From Geobacter sp. (GTDB taxonomy: Bacteria > Desulfobacterota > Desulfuromonadia > Geobacterales > Geobacteraceae), in contig RPRC01000197.1 of assembly GCA_003857395.1 (NCBI GenBank), forward strand, positions 1-12,025: 12,025 nt of DNA, given 5' to 3'. Each line of letters starts with the position of its first letter. Positions within the stretch are counted from its first letter, which is position 1. The notes under the pieces are model-generated. The model was not told the origin of the DNA. It did no database searches and saw nothing but the letters and a program-made list of their open reading frames with translations. Positions 1-6,808 of this stretch are shown here, piece by piece. A program made the position numbers and the translations under genes.

Positions 1-266
1 AGGCATTCGGGGATAACATTCTTTCATTGCGGAAGAATGGAGCCTATCAGCTTATCGCAACAATTACCCACGCAGCCCATGGAAGGCTGCAGACTACCTG
101 GCTGCGCAATTTTAGCCGTACACGCAATGGTGGTTGCTACGGCCAGCATGATCAATAAGCACTGCCGGGAACCCCTTGGCATATATAACACTGAACTCCC
201 ACTTCATTCACGCAAAACACTCCCCGTCCCAAAGTATCTCCAACCAACTGCCTTCCCAGGTTTACG
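1..266. other. Upstream non-coding stretch with alternative hairpins
   Basis: I recognise no gene here. An open frame at 37-276 has no ribosome binding site, no family resemblance, and would run into the activator box at 267-283, so I treat it as noise. The only structure I see is CGCAGCC at 71-77, which can pair either with GGCTGC at 85-90 or with GGCTGCG at 100-106, giving two mutually exclusive stems. This could be the end of an upstream transcript or a structured RNA I do not recognise. No terminator U-run follows. Confidence 0.3.
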
Positions 267-283
267 TGTCGGCTAATTTTACA
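267..283 (+). promoter_or_regulatory. Candidate PrsR/PEP-CTERM activator box
   Basis: The 17-mer TGTCGGCTAATTTTACA fits the pattern TGTCGG-N6-TTACA. The same pattern occurs on the minus strand at 9086-9102, and in both places it lies upstream of a sigma54 promoter. Here 61 bp separate the box from the -24 element, against 71 bp at the other site: a difference of about one helical turn. The centre is about 96 bp upstream of the expected transcription start, a normal distance for a sigma54 activator. Binding by PrsR, whose gene end lies at 11709-12025, is inference. Confidence 0.55.
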
Positions 284-344
284 GTAATTGAACTTAAAGT
301 ATAACATTTCCCATAAGTGCCTAAAGTTACAATGCATTTACTAG

Positions 345-360
345 TGGCACACTTGTTGCT
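345..360 (+). promoter_or_regulatory. Sigma54 (-24/-12) promoter
   Basis: TGGCAC-N5-TTGCT matches the sigma54 consensus TGGCAC-N5-TTGCW at every defined base, with GG at 346-347 and GC at 358-359. The predicted start of transcription is near 371, giving a leader of about 58 nt before the PEP-CTERM gene. Sigma54 promoters need an enhancer-binding activator, which fits the box at 267-283 and the PrsR gene in the same window. Confidence 0.85.
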
Positions 361-428
361 CAATACACTACAAAAGCAACTAAGAAGTTTCTGTTAAACA
401 TACAACAAACAAACCAAGGAGGATAAAA

Positions 429-1154
429 ATGAAAAAGTTTTTTCTGTCAGTAGTGATGTTGCTGTCAATGGTTTCTTTTGCACAAGCGTATACGGTAAGC
501 TTTGATTGGGATGGAACCGGCGCTGCAAGTGGGCTCACCGATTATGAAGCCTTCCAGCTCAATTCCTACAGTCCGATCATTACCTACCAAAACGCAGCCA
601 CAGGCGTTTTTACTGAAGCATTCACCGTTTTTGTTTTTGGTGGATACACACCAGGCGCCACCACCGCTGACCCGTATTTTGCTCCCCCCAGTATGAAGAT
701 TGATCTCGCGCTTACCGGACAATATGTAAATGATCAAAATATCTTTTTCACCGGCGGAAGCGCCACGATGTATGATGCCACAAATCAGATCGCTACTTTT
801 GATTTTGATTCAGCTCTCATTTCGCAACTAAGCGGCAGTCTGCTTCAGGATGAAAACCTGGGCATGAAAATAGACTTCGCTTTTGAATTTTTAACAGTCA
901 ATCCCAACTATTGGGGACCAGTCGAACAAGAGCTGGTTGGCAAAAAGTGGCTATTATCCGTTGTTGGTGGCAGGATTGATCAGTCGTCAATCGATTATAA
1001 CGCAAATAATAATGAGTATGAGATCGCTTGGGTGTTCCCGGGTGCAAGAATGGAATTTGAGGCAGTTCCCGAACCATCAACCATCCTTCTGCTGGGTTCA
1101 GGTCTCTTAGGAGTAGCTCTTTTCGGAAGAAGGAAGTTCGCCAAGAAGGGCTAG
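429..1154 (+). CDS. PEP-CTERM sorting domain-containing secreted protein
   Basis: A 241-residue exported protein predicted to be processed by an exosortase and delivered to the outer surface or extracellular matrix. Residues 1-20 are a signal peptide (KK, a hydrophobic run, then AQA as the cleavage site). The mature part (21-212) is rich in Gly, aromatic and beta-type residues, contains no cysteine, and I recognise no catalytic motif. The C-terminus is a classical PEP-CTERM tail: VPEPST at 213-218, a hydrophobic helix to about residue 232, then the basic end GRRKFAKKG. The start is clear: AAGGAGG at 416-422 sits six bases before the ATG. The gene is alone, behind a sigma54 promoter, and ends at a strong terminator. 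Overall composition suggests a matrix or surface protein; a more exact role cannot be read from the sequence. Confidence 0.93.
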   Translation: MKKFFLSVVMLLSMVSFAQAYTVSFDWDGTGAASGLTDYEAFQLNSYSPIITYQNAATGVFTEAFTVFVFGGYTPGATTADPYFAPPSMKIDLALTGQYVNDQNIFFTGGSATMYDATNQIATFDFDSALISQLSGSLLQDENLGMKIDFAFEFLTVNPNYWGPVEQELVGKKWLLSVVGGRIDQSSIDYNANNNEYEIAWVFPGARMEFEAVPEPSTILLLGSGLLGVALFGRRKFAKKG

Positions 1155-1187
1155 TTGTTATGCCCGAACTTTAGGAATACAAGGCTT

Positions 1188-1235
1188 AAACAAAAGAGGG
1201 CTGGGAGAAGATTTTCTCCCAGCCCTCTTTTGTTT
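1188..1235. terminator. Bidirectional rho-independent terminator
   Basis: Perfect inverted repeat with 22-nt arms (1188-1209 and 1214-1235) and a 4-nt loop. The core GAGGGCTGGGAGAA pairs with TTCTCCCAGCCCTC and is flanked by A-rich sequence on the left and T-rich on the right. It therefore has a U-tract in both directions and can terminate both the PEP-CTERM gene (plus) and the reductase gene (minus), which converge on it. Confidence 0.95.
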
Positions 1236-1254
1236 TTCTTGAAGGGTTAATGCC

Positions 1255-2376
1255 CTAGCGTTTCATTTTCTGAAGATAATACTCCACAACTGTTTTCAAA
1301 TAGTCCCCCACAAGAGGAAATTCAATTCCGTCCTGTTCATGCATCTTCCGGGTCTCTTCGTTGGCAAACTTCTGCACCTCCTCCAGGTAATCGAACAAAA
1401 ACGGCAGTGCTTTTATGGCCCTTTTTGCCGGTGCCAGGAGAAACAAACCGATCAGCGGCAGGCCCGATTTGAAGAAGGGGAGCGGAATAGTGAAGGAATG
1501 GGGCAGCTTCGTCCCCGAAGCTCGAAAGATGCTGCGAATGGTGGATTTAAGCTGTTCGATCGGAATTGCATGCTCCGGCCCGGAACAGAGGTGGAGAACC
1601 TTTCCAACGGTCTCCTGGCGCTCGCTGGACCAACGAATAACCTTTGCAACATAGTCAACGGGAATGATATCCAGAAAAGCATTCTCAAGGGCCGGCACAA
1701 ACCCGAAGGTTCGTCTGCCCGATAAGAATTTGCAGATATGGTAGAAAACCTGGAAGTGGATGATCTCCCCGCTATCCGACCTTCCTACCACCATGCTCGG
1801 CCGGTGAACGGTAACCGGCAACCCCGCTTCAATCTCGCTACGGATCATTTCCTCAGCCTCTGCCTTGGCCTCTTCATAGGTGTTATGGAAAGATCGCTGC
1901 TGCGTCAGCCACGACTCCGGAACGATCCCGCCCAACCGTCCCCCGACTCCCACCGTGCTGACAAATTCCACTTTCTGCAGAATACCATTTTCCCGGCAGC
2001 GCCAGGCAAAGGCGGTAATGTTGGAGGTAGAATCAACGGACGATTTTCGTGCCTCCTCCAGGCTGAGATTCATCCTGACATTGCCGGCACTGTGAATGAT
2101 GTGGCTGCACTCACCGGCCAACGCTTCATATTCCTGTCGATCCAAACCGAAGAGTGGCAGCGTCACATCAGAACGATACGCCGCAATGCGCTTCACAACA
2201 GGATTTTCCGGCGAATATCCCCAGAAAGACAAGAGTTCCTGAACCCGCTCAGCAAGGTGCTGCTGATCCCGAGCCCGGATAAGCAGCCTCACCTGGGTAT
2301 CCTCATCAGCCAGCAGCATGGGGACCAGGCAGGCGCCTATCGCGCCGGTTGAACCTGTGACAAGATATGTTTTCAT
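1255..2376 (-). CDS. NAD(P)-dependent extended SDR, thioester/fatty acyl reductase-like
   Basis: A 373-residue extended short-chain dehydrogenase of the NAD-binding-4 (thioester reductase / fatty acyl-CoA reductase) type. Residues 5-14 hold the Rossmann motif VTGSTGAIG (GxxGxxG). Downstream are HSAG (95-98), the ST pair at 140-141, and the catalytic YxxxK at Y167/K171 (YEEAK). HRPSMVVG at 191-198 is typical of this group. Family members reduce an acyl thioester to an aldehyde, or further to an alcohol; the substrate here is inferred from the neighbour. The ATG overlaps the stop of the upstream acyl-CoA ligase as ATGA, with no strong ribosome binding site of its own, so translation is probably coupled. 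A possible alternative is a sugar epimerase, but the first 100 residues (long R-x-R-rich linker after the Rossmann strand) fit the acyl reductases better. Confidence 0.82.
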   Translation of the reverse strand: MKTYLVTGSTGAIGACLVPMLLADEDTQVRLLIRARDQQHLAERVQELLSFWGYSPENPVVKRIAAYRSDVTLPLFGLDRQEYEALAGECSHIIHSAGNVRMNLSLEEARKSSVDSTSNITAFAWRCRENGILQKVEFVSTVGVGGRLGGIVPESWLTQQRSFHNTYEEAKAEAEEMIRSEIEAGLPVTVHRPSMVVGRSDSGEIIHFQVFYHICKFLSGRRTFGFVPALENAFLDIIPVDYVAKVIRWSSERQETVGKVLHLCSGPEHAIPIEQLKSTIRSIFRASGTKLPHSFTIPLPFFKSGLPLIGLFLLAPAKRAIKALPFLFDYLEEVQKFANEETRKMHEQDGIEFPLVGDYLKTVVEYYLQKMKR

Positions 2377-4187
2377 AGGCAGTCGATAAATAATTCTGCT
2401 GTACGATCCGACTTTTCCATCTCCCGGTACATCCTCTCAATATGTTTTTGGTATTTTTGCTCCACGTTTTTCCGGCGAAGCTTGAGGTTTGCGGTCAGTT
2501 CTCCGCCGGCAATGGTAAAAGGATCCGTGGTGATCACGATGCCCGCAGGCCGTTGCTGTGGAGGCAATGAAGCGACTTCCTCTTCCAGGTCTTTTCGTAG
2601 CGAAACAAGAAAATCCGGATGAAACCCTGGGCCATCCTTACCTGAAAGGGGTTCTCCTCCCTGGAAGTACCGTGGAAGAGCATCGGTCGAGATGGATAGT
2701 ACGGCCACCGGGAATTTGCGTCCGGCTCCAAACACCGCGGCATTCTCCACATAGGCTATCCTGCGCAGGCAGCTTTCGACACCAACTGGAGCAATGCGCT
2801 GACCGGTCGAGGTCTTGAAAATTTCCGATTTTCTGCCTTTCAGGGTAATAAAACCGTCTGTGTCGATTTCTGCGTAGTCTCCGGTTGCCAGATAGCCATT
2901 GGCGAGCAAAGGGAACTGTTGCGTGTCATCCCGATGATAGCCGCGGAAAACGCCCTTGCCCTTGACGAGAAGCTCACCATCCTCTGCGATAATCACATCA
3001 TTCCCCGGCAACGTCGTGCCGACAGTGCCGAATTTAAAGCAATGCGGCCTGTTCATGGCTATGGGGATAATATTCTCTGTTATTCCGTACGCTTCCAGAA
3101 CAACAATACCGAGTGCATGAAACCATTCCAGCAGCCAGACAGGCATCGGAGCGGAACCGCTGACAAAGAACTTGAGTTTTTTACCAACGAAGCTTCTCAT
3201 GCGGCTCAAAATCAGGAAGTTTGCAAGCCGGTGACAGATTCTGGTCGAGAAACCAGGCTCCCTCATCAGCCGCTGCGCACAAGCATTCTCAGCCCCGACA
3301 GAAAGTGCCCAATCGATTGCTTTTCGGACTAACAAAGGTTTTTTCTGTATCTCAGCCGTGATCCCTTCGTGCACTTTTTCAAAAAATCTCGGAACGCCAA
3401 TTAACAGCTGAGGATGTATACCGGCAAGCTGCGGGATCAGGTCTCGCGGGTTCTCGATGAAATAGGTCGAGGCTCCGCTGCTGATGGCGCAAATATTTAC
3501 AATCCGCTGAAAGAGATTGGAGAGCGGTAGCCAGCAGACCAGACTGCTGTCCGGAGTGATGTCATCGAAGGTGTTCAAAATGGAAGAGCACGCCAAGACA
3601 ACCTGCTCTTGCGTGTACAGGACACCTTTGGGGGTGCCCGTTGTTCCCGAAGTGAAGACAATTGTGGCGGGGTCGTTACTTTGCGCCCGTATTCCAGAGC
3701 CACTCACATCCTTGTTCGCGCTGCCGGACAACTCGTTAAATGTTGAAAAAGTGCCTGTCGCTTCGTCCGGGACTGCTCCTGTGATGGTGACGACGAAATT
3801 GAAATTCTTTGTGACAGATTCGGAAAATTTCTCTAGCAAAGAAGGGTCTTGAACTATCAGGCCGGACAAATTCGAGCGGGAGGCAATCTCGCCGATATTG
3901 GCAGCACTGTCATGCGGGTCGATGCCGACCACAACCGCACCGGAGATGAGTAATGCCATGTGAAGATACTCCCACTTCTGGGAGGTAGCTGCCATGATAC
4001 CTATTGTTTGCTGTTCTTTGACGCCCAACTCCTGCAGGCCCAACGCGACCCGATTCGCGCACTCCCAGAACTCCTGCCAGGATGTGGGCTGCCATTGCCC
4101 GTCATTATCTCTCGTCCAATGCGCAACGGCATCGGGAGTGAGCCTGGCTCTCGATTCCAGTAGAGAGGGAATGGTGTTTCCGGACAC
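2373..4187 (-). CDS. AMP-binding long-chain acyl-CoA synthetase family ligase
   Basis: A 604-residue ANL-superfamily enzyme predicted to activate a fatty acid to acyl-AMP and then a thioester. Visible motifs in order: P-loop TSGTTGTPKG (179-188), LPLSNLFQR (220-228, the long-chain synthetase LPLSHVFER motif with H to N and E to Q changes), YGITEN (367-372), ATGDY (434-438), GRKSEIFKTSTGQRIAP (451-467) and, near the C-terminus, LTANLKLRRK with K569 as the likely catalytic lysine. Length is normal for bacterial long-chain synthetases. The start is GTG at 4185-4187, preceded by AAGGGAG at 6-nt spacing. It overlaps the downstream reductase by four bases, so the two form a translationally coupled acid-activation/thioester-reduction pair. 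Upstream, a repeat hairpin (4235-4334) separates it from the PP-loop gene, so it may be cotranscribed only in part. Confidence 0.9.
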   Translation of the reverse strand: MSGNTIPSLLESRARLTPDAVAHWTRDNDGQWQPTSWQEFWECANRVALGLQELGVKEQQTIGIMAATSQKWEYLHMALLISGAVVVGIDPHDSAANIGEIASRSNLSGLIVQDPSLLEKFSESVTKNFNFVVTITGAVPDEATGTFSTFNELSGSANKDVSGSGIRAQSNDPATIVFTSGTTGTPKGVLYTQEQVVLACSSILNTFDDITPDSSLVCWLPLSNLFQRIVNICAISSGASTYFIENPRDLIPQLAGIHPQLLIGVPRFFEKVHEGITAEIQKKPLLVRKAIDWALSVGAENACAQRLMREPGFSTRICHRLANFLILSRMRSFVGKKLKFFVSGSAPMPVWLLEWFHALGIVVLEAYGITENIIPIAMNRPHCFKFGTVGTTLPGNDVIIAEDGELLVKGKGVFRGYHRDDTQQFPLLANGYLATGDYAEIDTDGFITLKGRKSEIFKTSTGQRIAPVGVESCLRRIAYVENAAVFGAGRKFPVAVLSISTDALPRYFQGGEPLSGKDGPGFHPDFLVSLRKDLEEEVASLPPQQRPAGIVITTDPFTIAGGELTANLKLRRKNVEQKYQKHIERMYREMEKSDRTAELFIDCL

Positions 4188-4234
4188 AGTTGTCTCCCTT
4201 ATAAATGAACCAACATATTTAGAATCAGAAGACC

Positions 4235-4334
4235 TTTAGCCACGGATGCACACGGATTTTCACGGATAAAAGCAAAAAAGCAGGCAGGGTTTATGGTTTT
4301 CATCCGTGTGCATCCGTGTCCATCCGTGGCTAAA
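4235..4334. repeat. CATCCGTG-type inverted repeat hairpin
   Basis: The left arm (4235-4270) is made of iterated CACGGAT units beginning TTTAGCCACGGATGCACACG. The right arm (4301-4334) carries ATCCGTG units ending CATCCGTGGCTAAA. Between them lies about 30 bp with runs of A. The arms match over most of their length, so the element would fold into a stem of roughly 35 bp. It fills most of the 164-bp gap between two minus-strand genes. Related copies lie at 6809-6846, 7123-7198 and 7232-7255. Confidence 0.85.
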
Positions 4335-4351
4335 AAAGGTTTGGCAGATTT

Positions 4352-5425
4352 TTACTGCACCACCACGGGGTCATAAGCACCCTTGGGAAGCGTAATTCTC
4401 AAATCATCCAGGCCGAGCCCCAGCCACTCAAGACTGCTCGTGACATTTTTGCCAAGGAGGATTCTGTGGCGAATCATGAAATTTACCATTGGCGTGGCCA
4501 TTCGCCAGTACGCACGACTGGCTTTCCCTTCCCGAATAAGCGCAGAAAACTCGGGATGGTAGGGGTTGTAGCCGAAGTTCTTCAGATCCGAGTACATCAA
4601 AAGCCAGTTAATCGGGTAGTTCGTAAAAATCGGATTGGCATGCTTCGCATCCGGCACCAACCCCAGAGTCAGCAACTCCTTCATGATCTGTTCCTGACTA
4701 TAGGGCCAGGCATGGAATGGCGCCAGATAGCGAGGGAAAACGGTGCCTGGCGGGTAACGATGCGGGTTGAAAAAACAGGAAAGCTCCTCCTCCGTAAACT
4801 CAGCAGACTTTCTCAACTCCGGCGGGGTCCAGTCTGTTTCGCAAATTAATTTTCGCGAAAATTCATAGTACATCCGTTCCGGCTCGGGCTGCCCGGGTGA
4901 ATAACCAGCCATAATAAGCGGAATCCCCTTTTCAAGGGCCACCCTGATGGCATCTCCTTCAAAAAGCGGCGCGTACACATAGGAAACGGTGTACACGGCT
5001 CCCCGCTCTTCCTGGTTTTGCAGTAAAAAGCGGAACAGCTTGGTATATGAACTGCGGGACGGAGAGTAGGAAAGGTGAGGAATGTCAAGCTTGGCAAGAG
5101 CGCGTTTAATGTTTCGCCACGCCAGATCCGGGATATTGATATCAGTTGTAAAGGCAAGTACTTTGAGGCCGCAGTGAACTTTGAGCTTGTACAGCAGATA
5201 CAGGCTATCTTTGCCGCCGCTCACCGGGACGAGACAATCAAACTCGCCCTTTCCGCGGCAATCCTGAAGCGCACGCTCCAGATCGGCTTCACGTTCTTTT
5301 CGGCTGGACTCTTCCTGTAAAATATCGGCTTTTTTAAATTTCCGGCAAGGCTCACAGATTCCATGGTGGTCCAGATTTGCCCCAGGGACGACTTCCGGCA
5401 AAAGACAGCACGTGCATGAGCGCAT
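4352..5425 (-). CDS. PP-loop ATPase, N-acetyl sugar amidotransferase-like
   Basis: A 357-residue adenine-nucleotide alpha-hydrolase. At the N-terminus C4/C7 and C24/C27, around P-x-x-x-x-D-x-x-G-x-C-x-x-C, make a zinc-knuckle pattern as in WbpG/PseA-type N-acetyl sugar amidotransferases. Residues 69-74 are the PP-loop SGGKDS, which binds the ATP pyrophosphate. Family members adenylate a substrate and transfer ammonia to it, often with a separate HisH/HisF-like glutaminase; none is in this window, so substrate and ammonia source are open. I chose the ATG at 5423-5425 because AAGGGGG (5432-5438) is 6 nt upstream. The longer open frame from GTG at 5497 would begin inside the -10 element of its promoter, so it cannot be the start of that transcript. 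The ATG at 5428 is an alternative. Another possible family name is ExsB-like ATPase. Confidence 0.8.
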   Translation of the reverse strand: MRSCTCCLLPEVVPGANLDHHGICEPCRKFKKADILQEESSRKEREADLERALQDCRGKGEFDCLVPVSGGKDSLYLLYKLKVHCGLKVLAFTTDINIPDLAWRNIKRALAKLDIPHLSYSPSRSSYTKLFRFLLQNQEERGAVYTVSYVYAPLFEGDAIRVALEKGIPLIMAGYSPGQPEPERMYYEFSRKLICETDWTPPELRKSAEFTEEELSCFFNPHRYPPGTVFPRYLAPFHAWPYSQEQIMKELLTLGLVPDAKHANPIFTNYPINWLLMYSDLKNFGYNPYHPEFSALIREGKASRAYWRMATPMVNFMIRHRILLGKNVTSSLEWLGLGLDDLRITLPKGAYDPVVVQ

Positions 5426-5436
5426 CATCAACCCCC

Positions 5437-5478
5437 TTAACACATGAATCATGAGAAATTGTAAAGAAATTGTGTTAA
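5437..5478 (-). promoter_or_regulatory. Palindrome between promoter and RBS of the PP-loop gene
   Basis: TTAACACA at 5437-5444 is repeated inverted as TGTGTTAA at 5471-5478, with 26 bp between. In the minus-strand transcript the distal arm abuts and shares two bases with the AAGGGGG ribosome binding site. It may be an operator for a dimeric regulator or a leader hairpin affecting translation. There is no evidence which. Confidence 0.4.
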
Positions 5479-5487
5479 TCGCGTGGG

Positions 5488-5516
5488 AGTATATCACCCA
5501 TATTTTTCAGGCACAA
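5488..5516 (-). promoter_or_regulatory. Sigma70-type promoter for the PP-loop gene
   Basis: On the minus strand, TTGTGC (5511-5516) and TATACT (5488-5493) are separated by 17 bp. The -10 is one base from consensus and the -35 has the TTG half. The predicted start is near 5481, leaving a leader of about 55 nt. This lets the PP-loop gene be expressed separately from the riboswitch-controlled acyltransferase upstream. Confidence 0.55.
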
Positions 5517-5631
5517 CTTGATTTTGGCACTCGCTCTTCAGAATAGAGCTCAGCAGGCTTTTACTATTTCGAACCCCACAGGAAGCGCCCAAGAAAAGCA
5601 TGCCCTGTTTATGTAAATAATTTCGACAAAC

Positions 5632-6399
5632 TTAGGGAACGGGTGAGGAATAGCCCTCATCAGTAACAAACGCCCAAACATCTGGTTGTTCTTTACGAAT
5701 TCTGTTTAGCAGCAATTGAATATTTCCATAACAAGGCTGTCGCATGCCATGATACGCAACCAACGGCCCGATCGGCCGAAAATATATGCCGAAGCGGGCA
5801 AGAAGACGGAGTAAGGAAGGATCCATTACCGCCAGCCAGTCTGTTATATCGTGCTCGCGGCTCATCTGTACAATTGCTTTCATCAGTCCAAGCACAATTG
5901 AGGGACGAGCAGGCCCGGCTTTTTCCTCGGGGCTCTTTACACGGCAGCCATCCTGGCTCGCAGGCACTTTCGAAAATTTTCTGGCCGCCTTTGAGATCGC
6001 AAATCGGGAAATCTCCACGGTTTTTGACAAACACAAGGGTCGTGTGCGAGAAGTCAGTAAATTCCGGCAGATTTGTTGCATAGGAAAACAGGTGCCCGAA
6101 GTATCATCGCCAGCAAGTACCAATCTGACCGTTCCGAGAATGGTCGCATCACCGCGCGAAACAATCAGGCTGTGCACGGAACGGTTGTCAAACGAATCGG
6201 TTTCCCGCTGATCGGTAAAGGCAGCGGATTCTTCGTAGCCCCGCTCCCGACAATATACCTGGTAGCGCAGCCGAAAGGCTTGATCAAGGAGTTCCGGGGT
6301 TTCCGCCGGGACGATGTCGAACCAGTCATCATAGGCAGATATTGCTGTTTTTCCTGGCAGTTGAGGAGAGAAGGTTTTCACTGCGGCAGAACTTTGCAT
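5632..6399 (-). CDS. PEP-CTERM/exosortase system-associated acyltransferase (LuxI/N-acyl amino acid synthase-like), riboswitch-controlled
   Basis: A 255-residue GNAT-fold acyltransferase of the family found with exosortase systems. Motifs: RLRYQVYC (43-50), ETDSFD (66-71), ILGTVRLV (87-94), EISRFAISK (129-137, like the E-x-SRF motif of acyl-homoserine-lactone synthases), VMDPSLLRLL (191-200) and PIGPLVAYHGMRQP (209-222). Family knowledge: these proteins resemble autoinducer synthases, and long-chain N-acyl amino acid synthases from environmental DNA have been linked to PEP-CTERM/exosortase loci, so an N-acyl amino acid product is plausible. The start ATG has AGAGG about 8 nt upstream. Its leader contains a GEMM-I riboswitch and terminator (6517-6635). 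It is the first gene of the minus-strand group; the next gene begins 206 bp downstream behind its own promoter. A paralogue is encoded divergently at 7398-8093. Confidence 0.87.
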   Translation of the reverse strand: MQSSAAVKTFSPQLPGKTAISAYDDWFDIVPAETPELLDQAFRLRYQVYCRERGYEESAAFTDQRETDSFDNRSVHSLIVSRGDATILGTVRLVLAGDDTSGTCFPMQQICRNLLTSRTRPLCLSKTVEISRFAISKAARKFSKVPASQDGCRVKSPEEKAGPARPSIVLGLMKAIVQMSREHDITDWLAVMDPSLLRLLARFGIYFRPIGPLVAYHGMRQPCYGNIQLLLNRIRKEQPDVWAFVTDEGYSSPVP

Positions 6400-6516
6400 G
6401 TAGGTACCTCTTCAACAGCAAGCCTCTGGTTCAAAAAAGCTTTTTGAACTCAAGGACTGTGCCGATCTATATTTGTGCAGCAATCAGATCATCTGGATTT
6501 TAACAAGGTAAATCCT

Positions 6517-6568
6517 GAAAACAAAAAAACCGGGTGCCTAATATCCTGTTGATATTTCGGCAACCCGG
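6517..6568 (-). terminator. Riboswitch expression-platform terminator
   Basis: On the minus strand, CCGGGTTGCCGAAATATC pairs with GATATTAGGCACCCGG around a short CAACAG-region loop (hairpin 6530-6568). It is followed by a T-rich tract including seven consecutive T (6523-6529). The 5' arm is made of the 3' strands of the riboswitch aptamer, so terminator and folded aptamer exclude each other. This predicts a switch that is ON when the ligand is bound. Confidence 0.9.
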
Positions 6569-6635
6569 CTGTCTCGAAGAGACCCTGTAGGCTTTCCGCC
6601 CTGCCCTTGCGGACAGTTTAGTATTTTCGTATATC
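6551..6635 (-). promoter_or_regulatory. GEMM-I riboswitch aptamer, probably cyclic AMP-GMP (GEMM-Ib) type
   Basis: Read on the minus strand: P1 5' strand GATATACG (6628-6635), then AAAATACTAAAC, a stem CTGTCC/GGGCAG capped by a GCAA (GNRA) tetraloop, GGCGGAAAGCC, CTACAGG, a GTCTC-TTC-GAGAC stem, AGCCGGGTTGCC, and P1 3' strand CGAAATATC (6551-6559). This order and these single-stranded blocks match class I cyclic-di-GMP (GEMM-I) aptamers. Aligned by hand to my memory of the V. cholerae Vc2 aptamer, the intercalating A47 is kept. Position 20 is A, not G, and the 21-46 pair is swapped from G-C to C-G. A20 is the hallmark of the Geobacter GEMM-Ib switches that sense 3',3'-cyclic AMP-GMP. I could not identify its promoter in 6636-6808. 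Confidence 0.87.
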
Positions 6636-6808
6636 TATGCGACTCTACGCAGTTTTTTATCGTTAAATGCAAGTAGCAGATATCCCGGGAGGAATCAAGC
6701 CTTATTTTTGTAAATTTTTCTTAAGCACGCAAAGTTTCGGGAAATTCAGCAAAATTATCAGGCATGGATTTTCACGGGTCATAATCTCTAAAAGCGAAAA
6801 ACAATTTT

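Noticed and set aside
178..195. TTGGCATATATAACACTG as a possible second sigma54 promoter
   Set aside because: No GC dinucleotide at the required -12 spacing.
37..276. Open frame of 79 codons upstream of the PEP-CTERM gene
   Set aside because: No ribosome binding site, no recognisable domain, and it runs into the candidate activator box.
1738..2352. Long plus-strand frame (204 codons) opposite the reductase gene
   Set aside because: Antisense shadow of a gene with clear SDR motifs; no family features in its translation.
5527..5542. TGGCAC on the plus strand resembling a sigma54 -24 element
   Set aside because: The -12 position reads CTTCA instead of TTGC, and no plus-strand gene follows.
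6541..6620. Reading the structured region on the plus strand as a novel RNA
   Set aside because: Only the minus strand gives the ordered GEMM-I blocks, a U-tract after the terminator, and a downstream gene in the right orientation.
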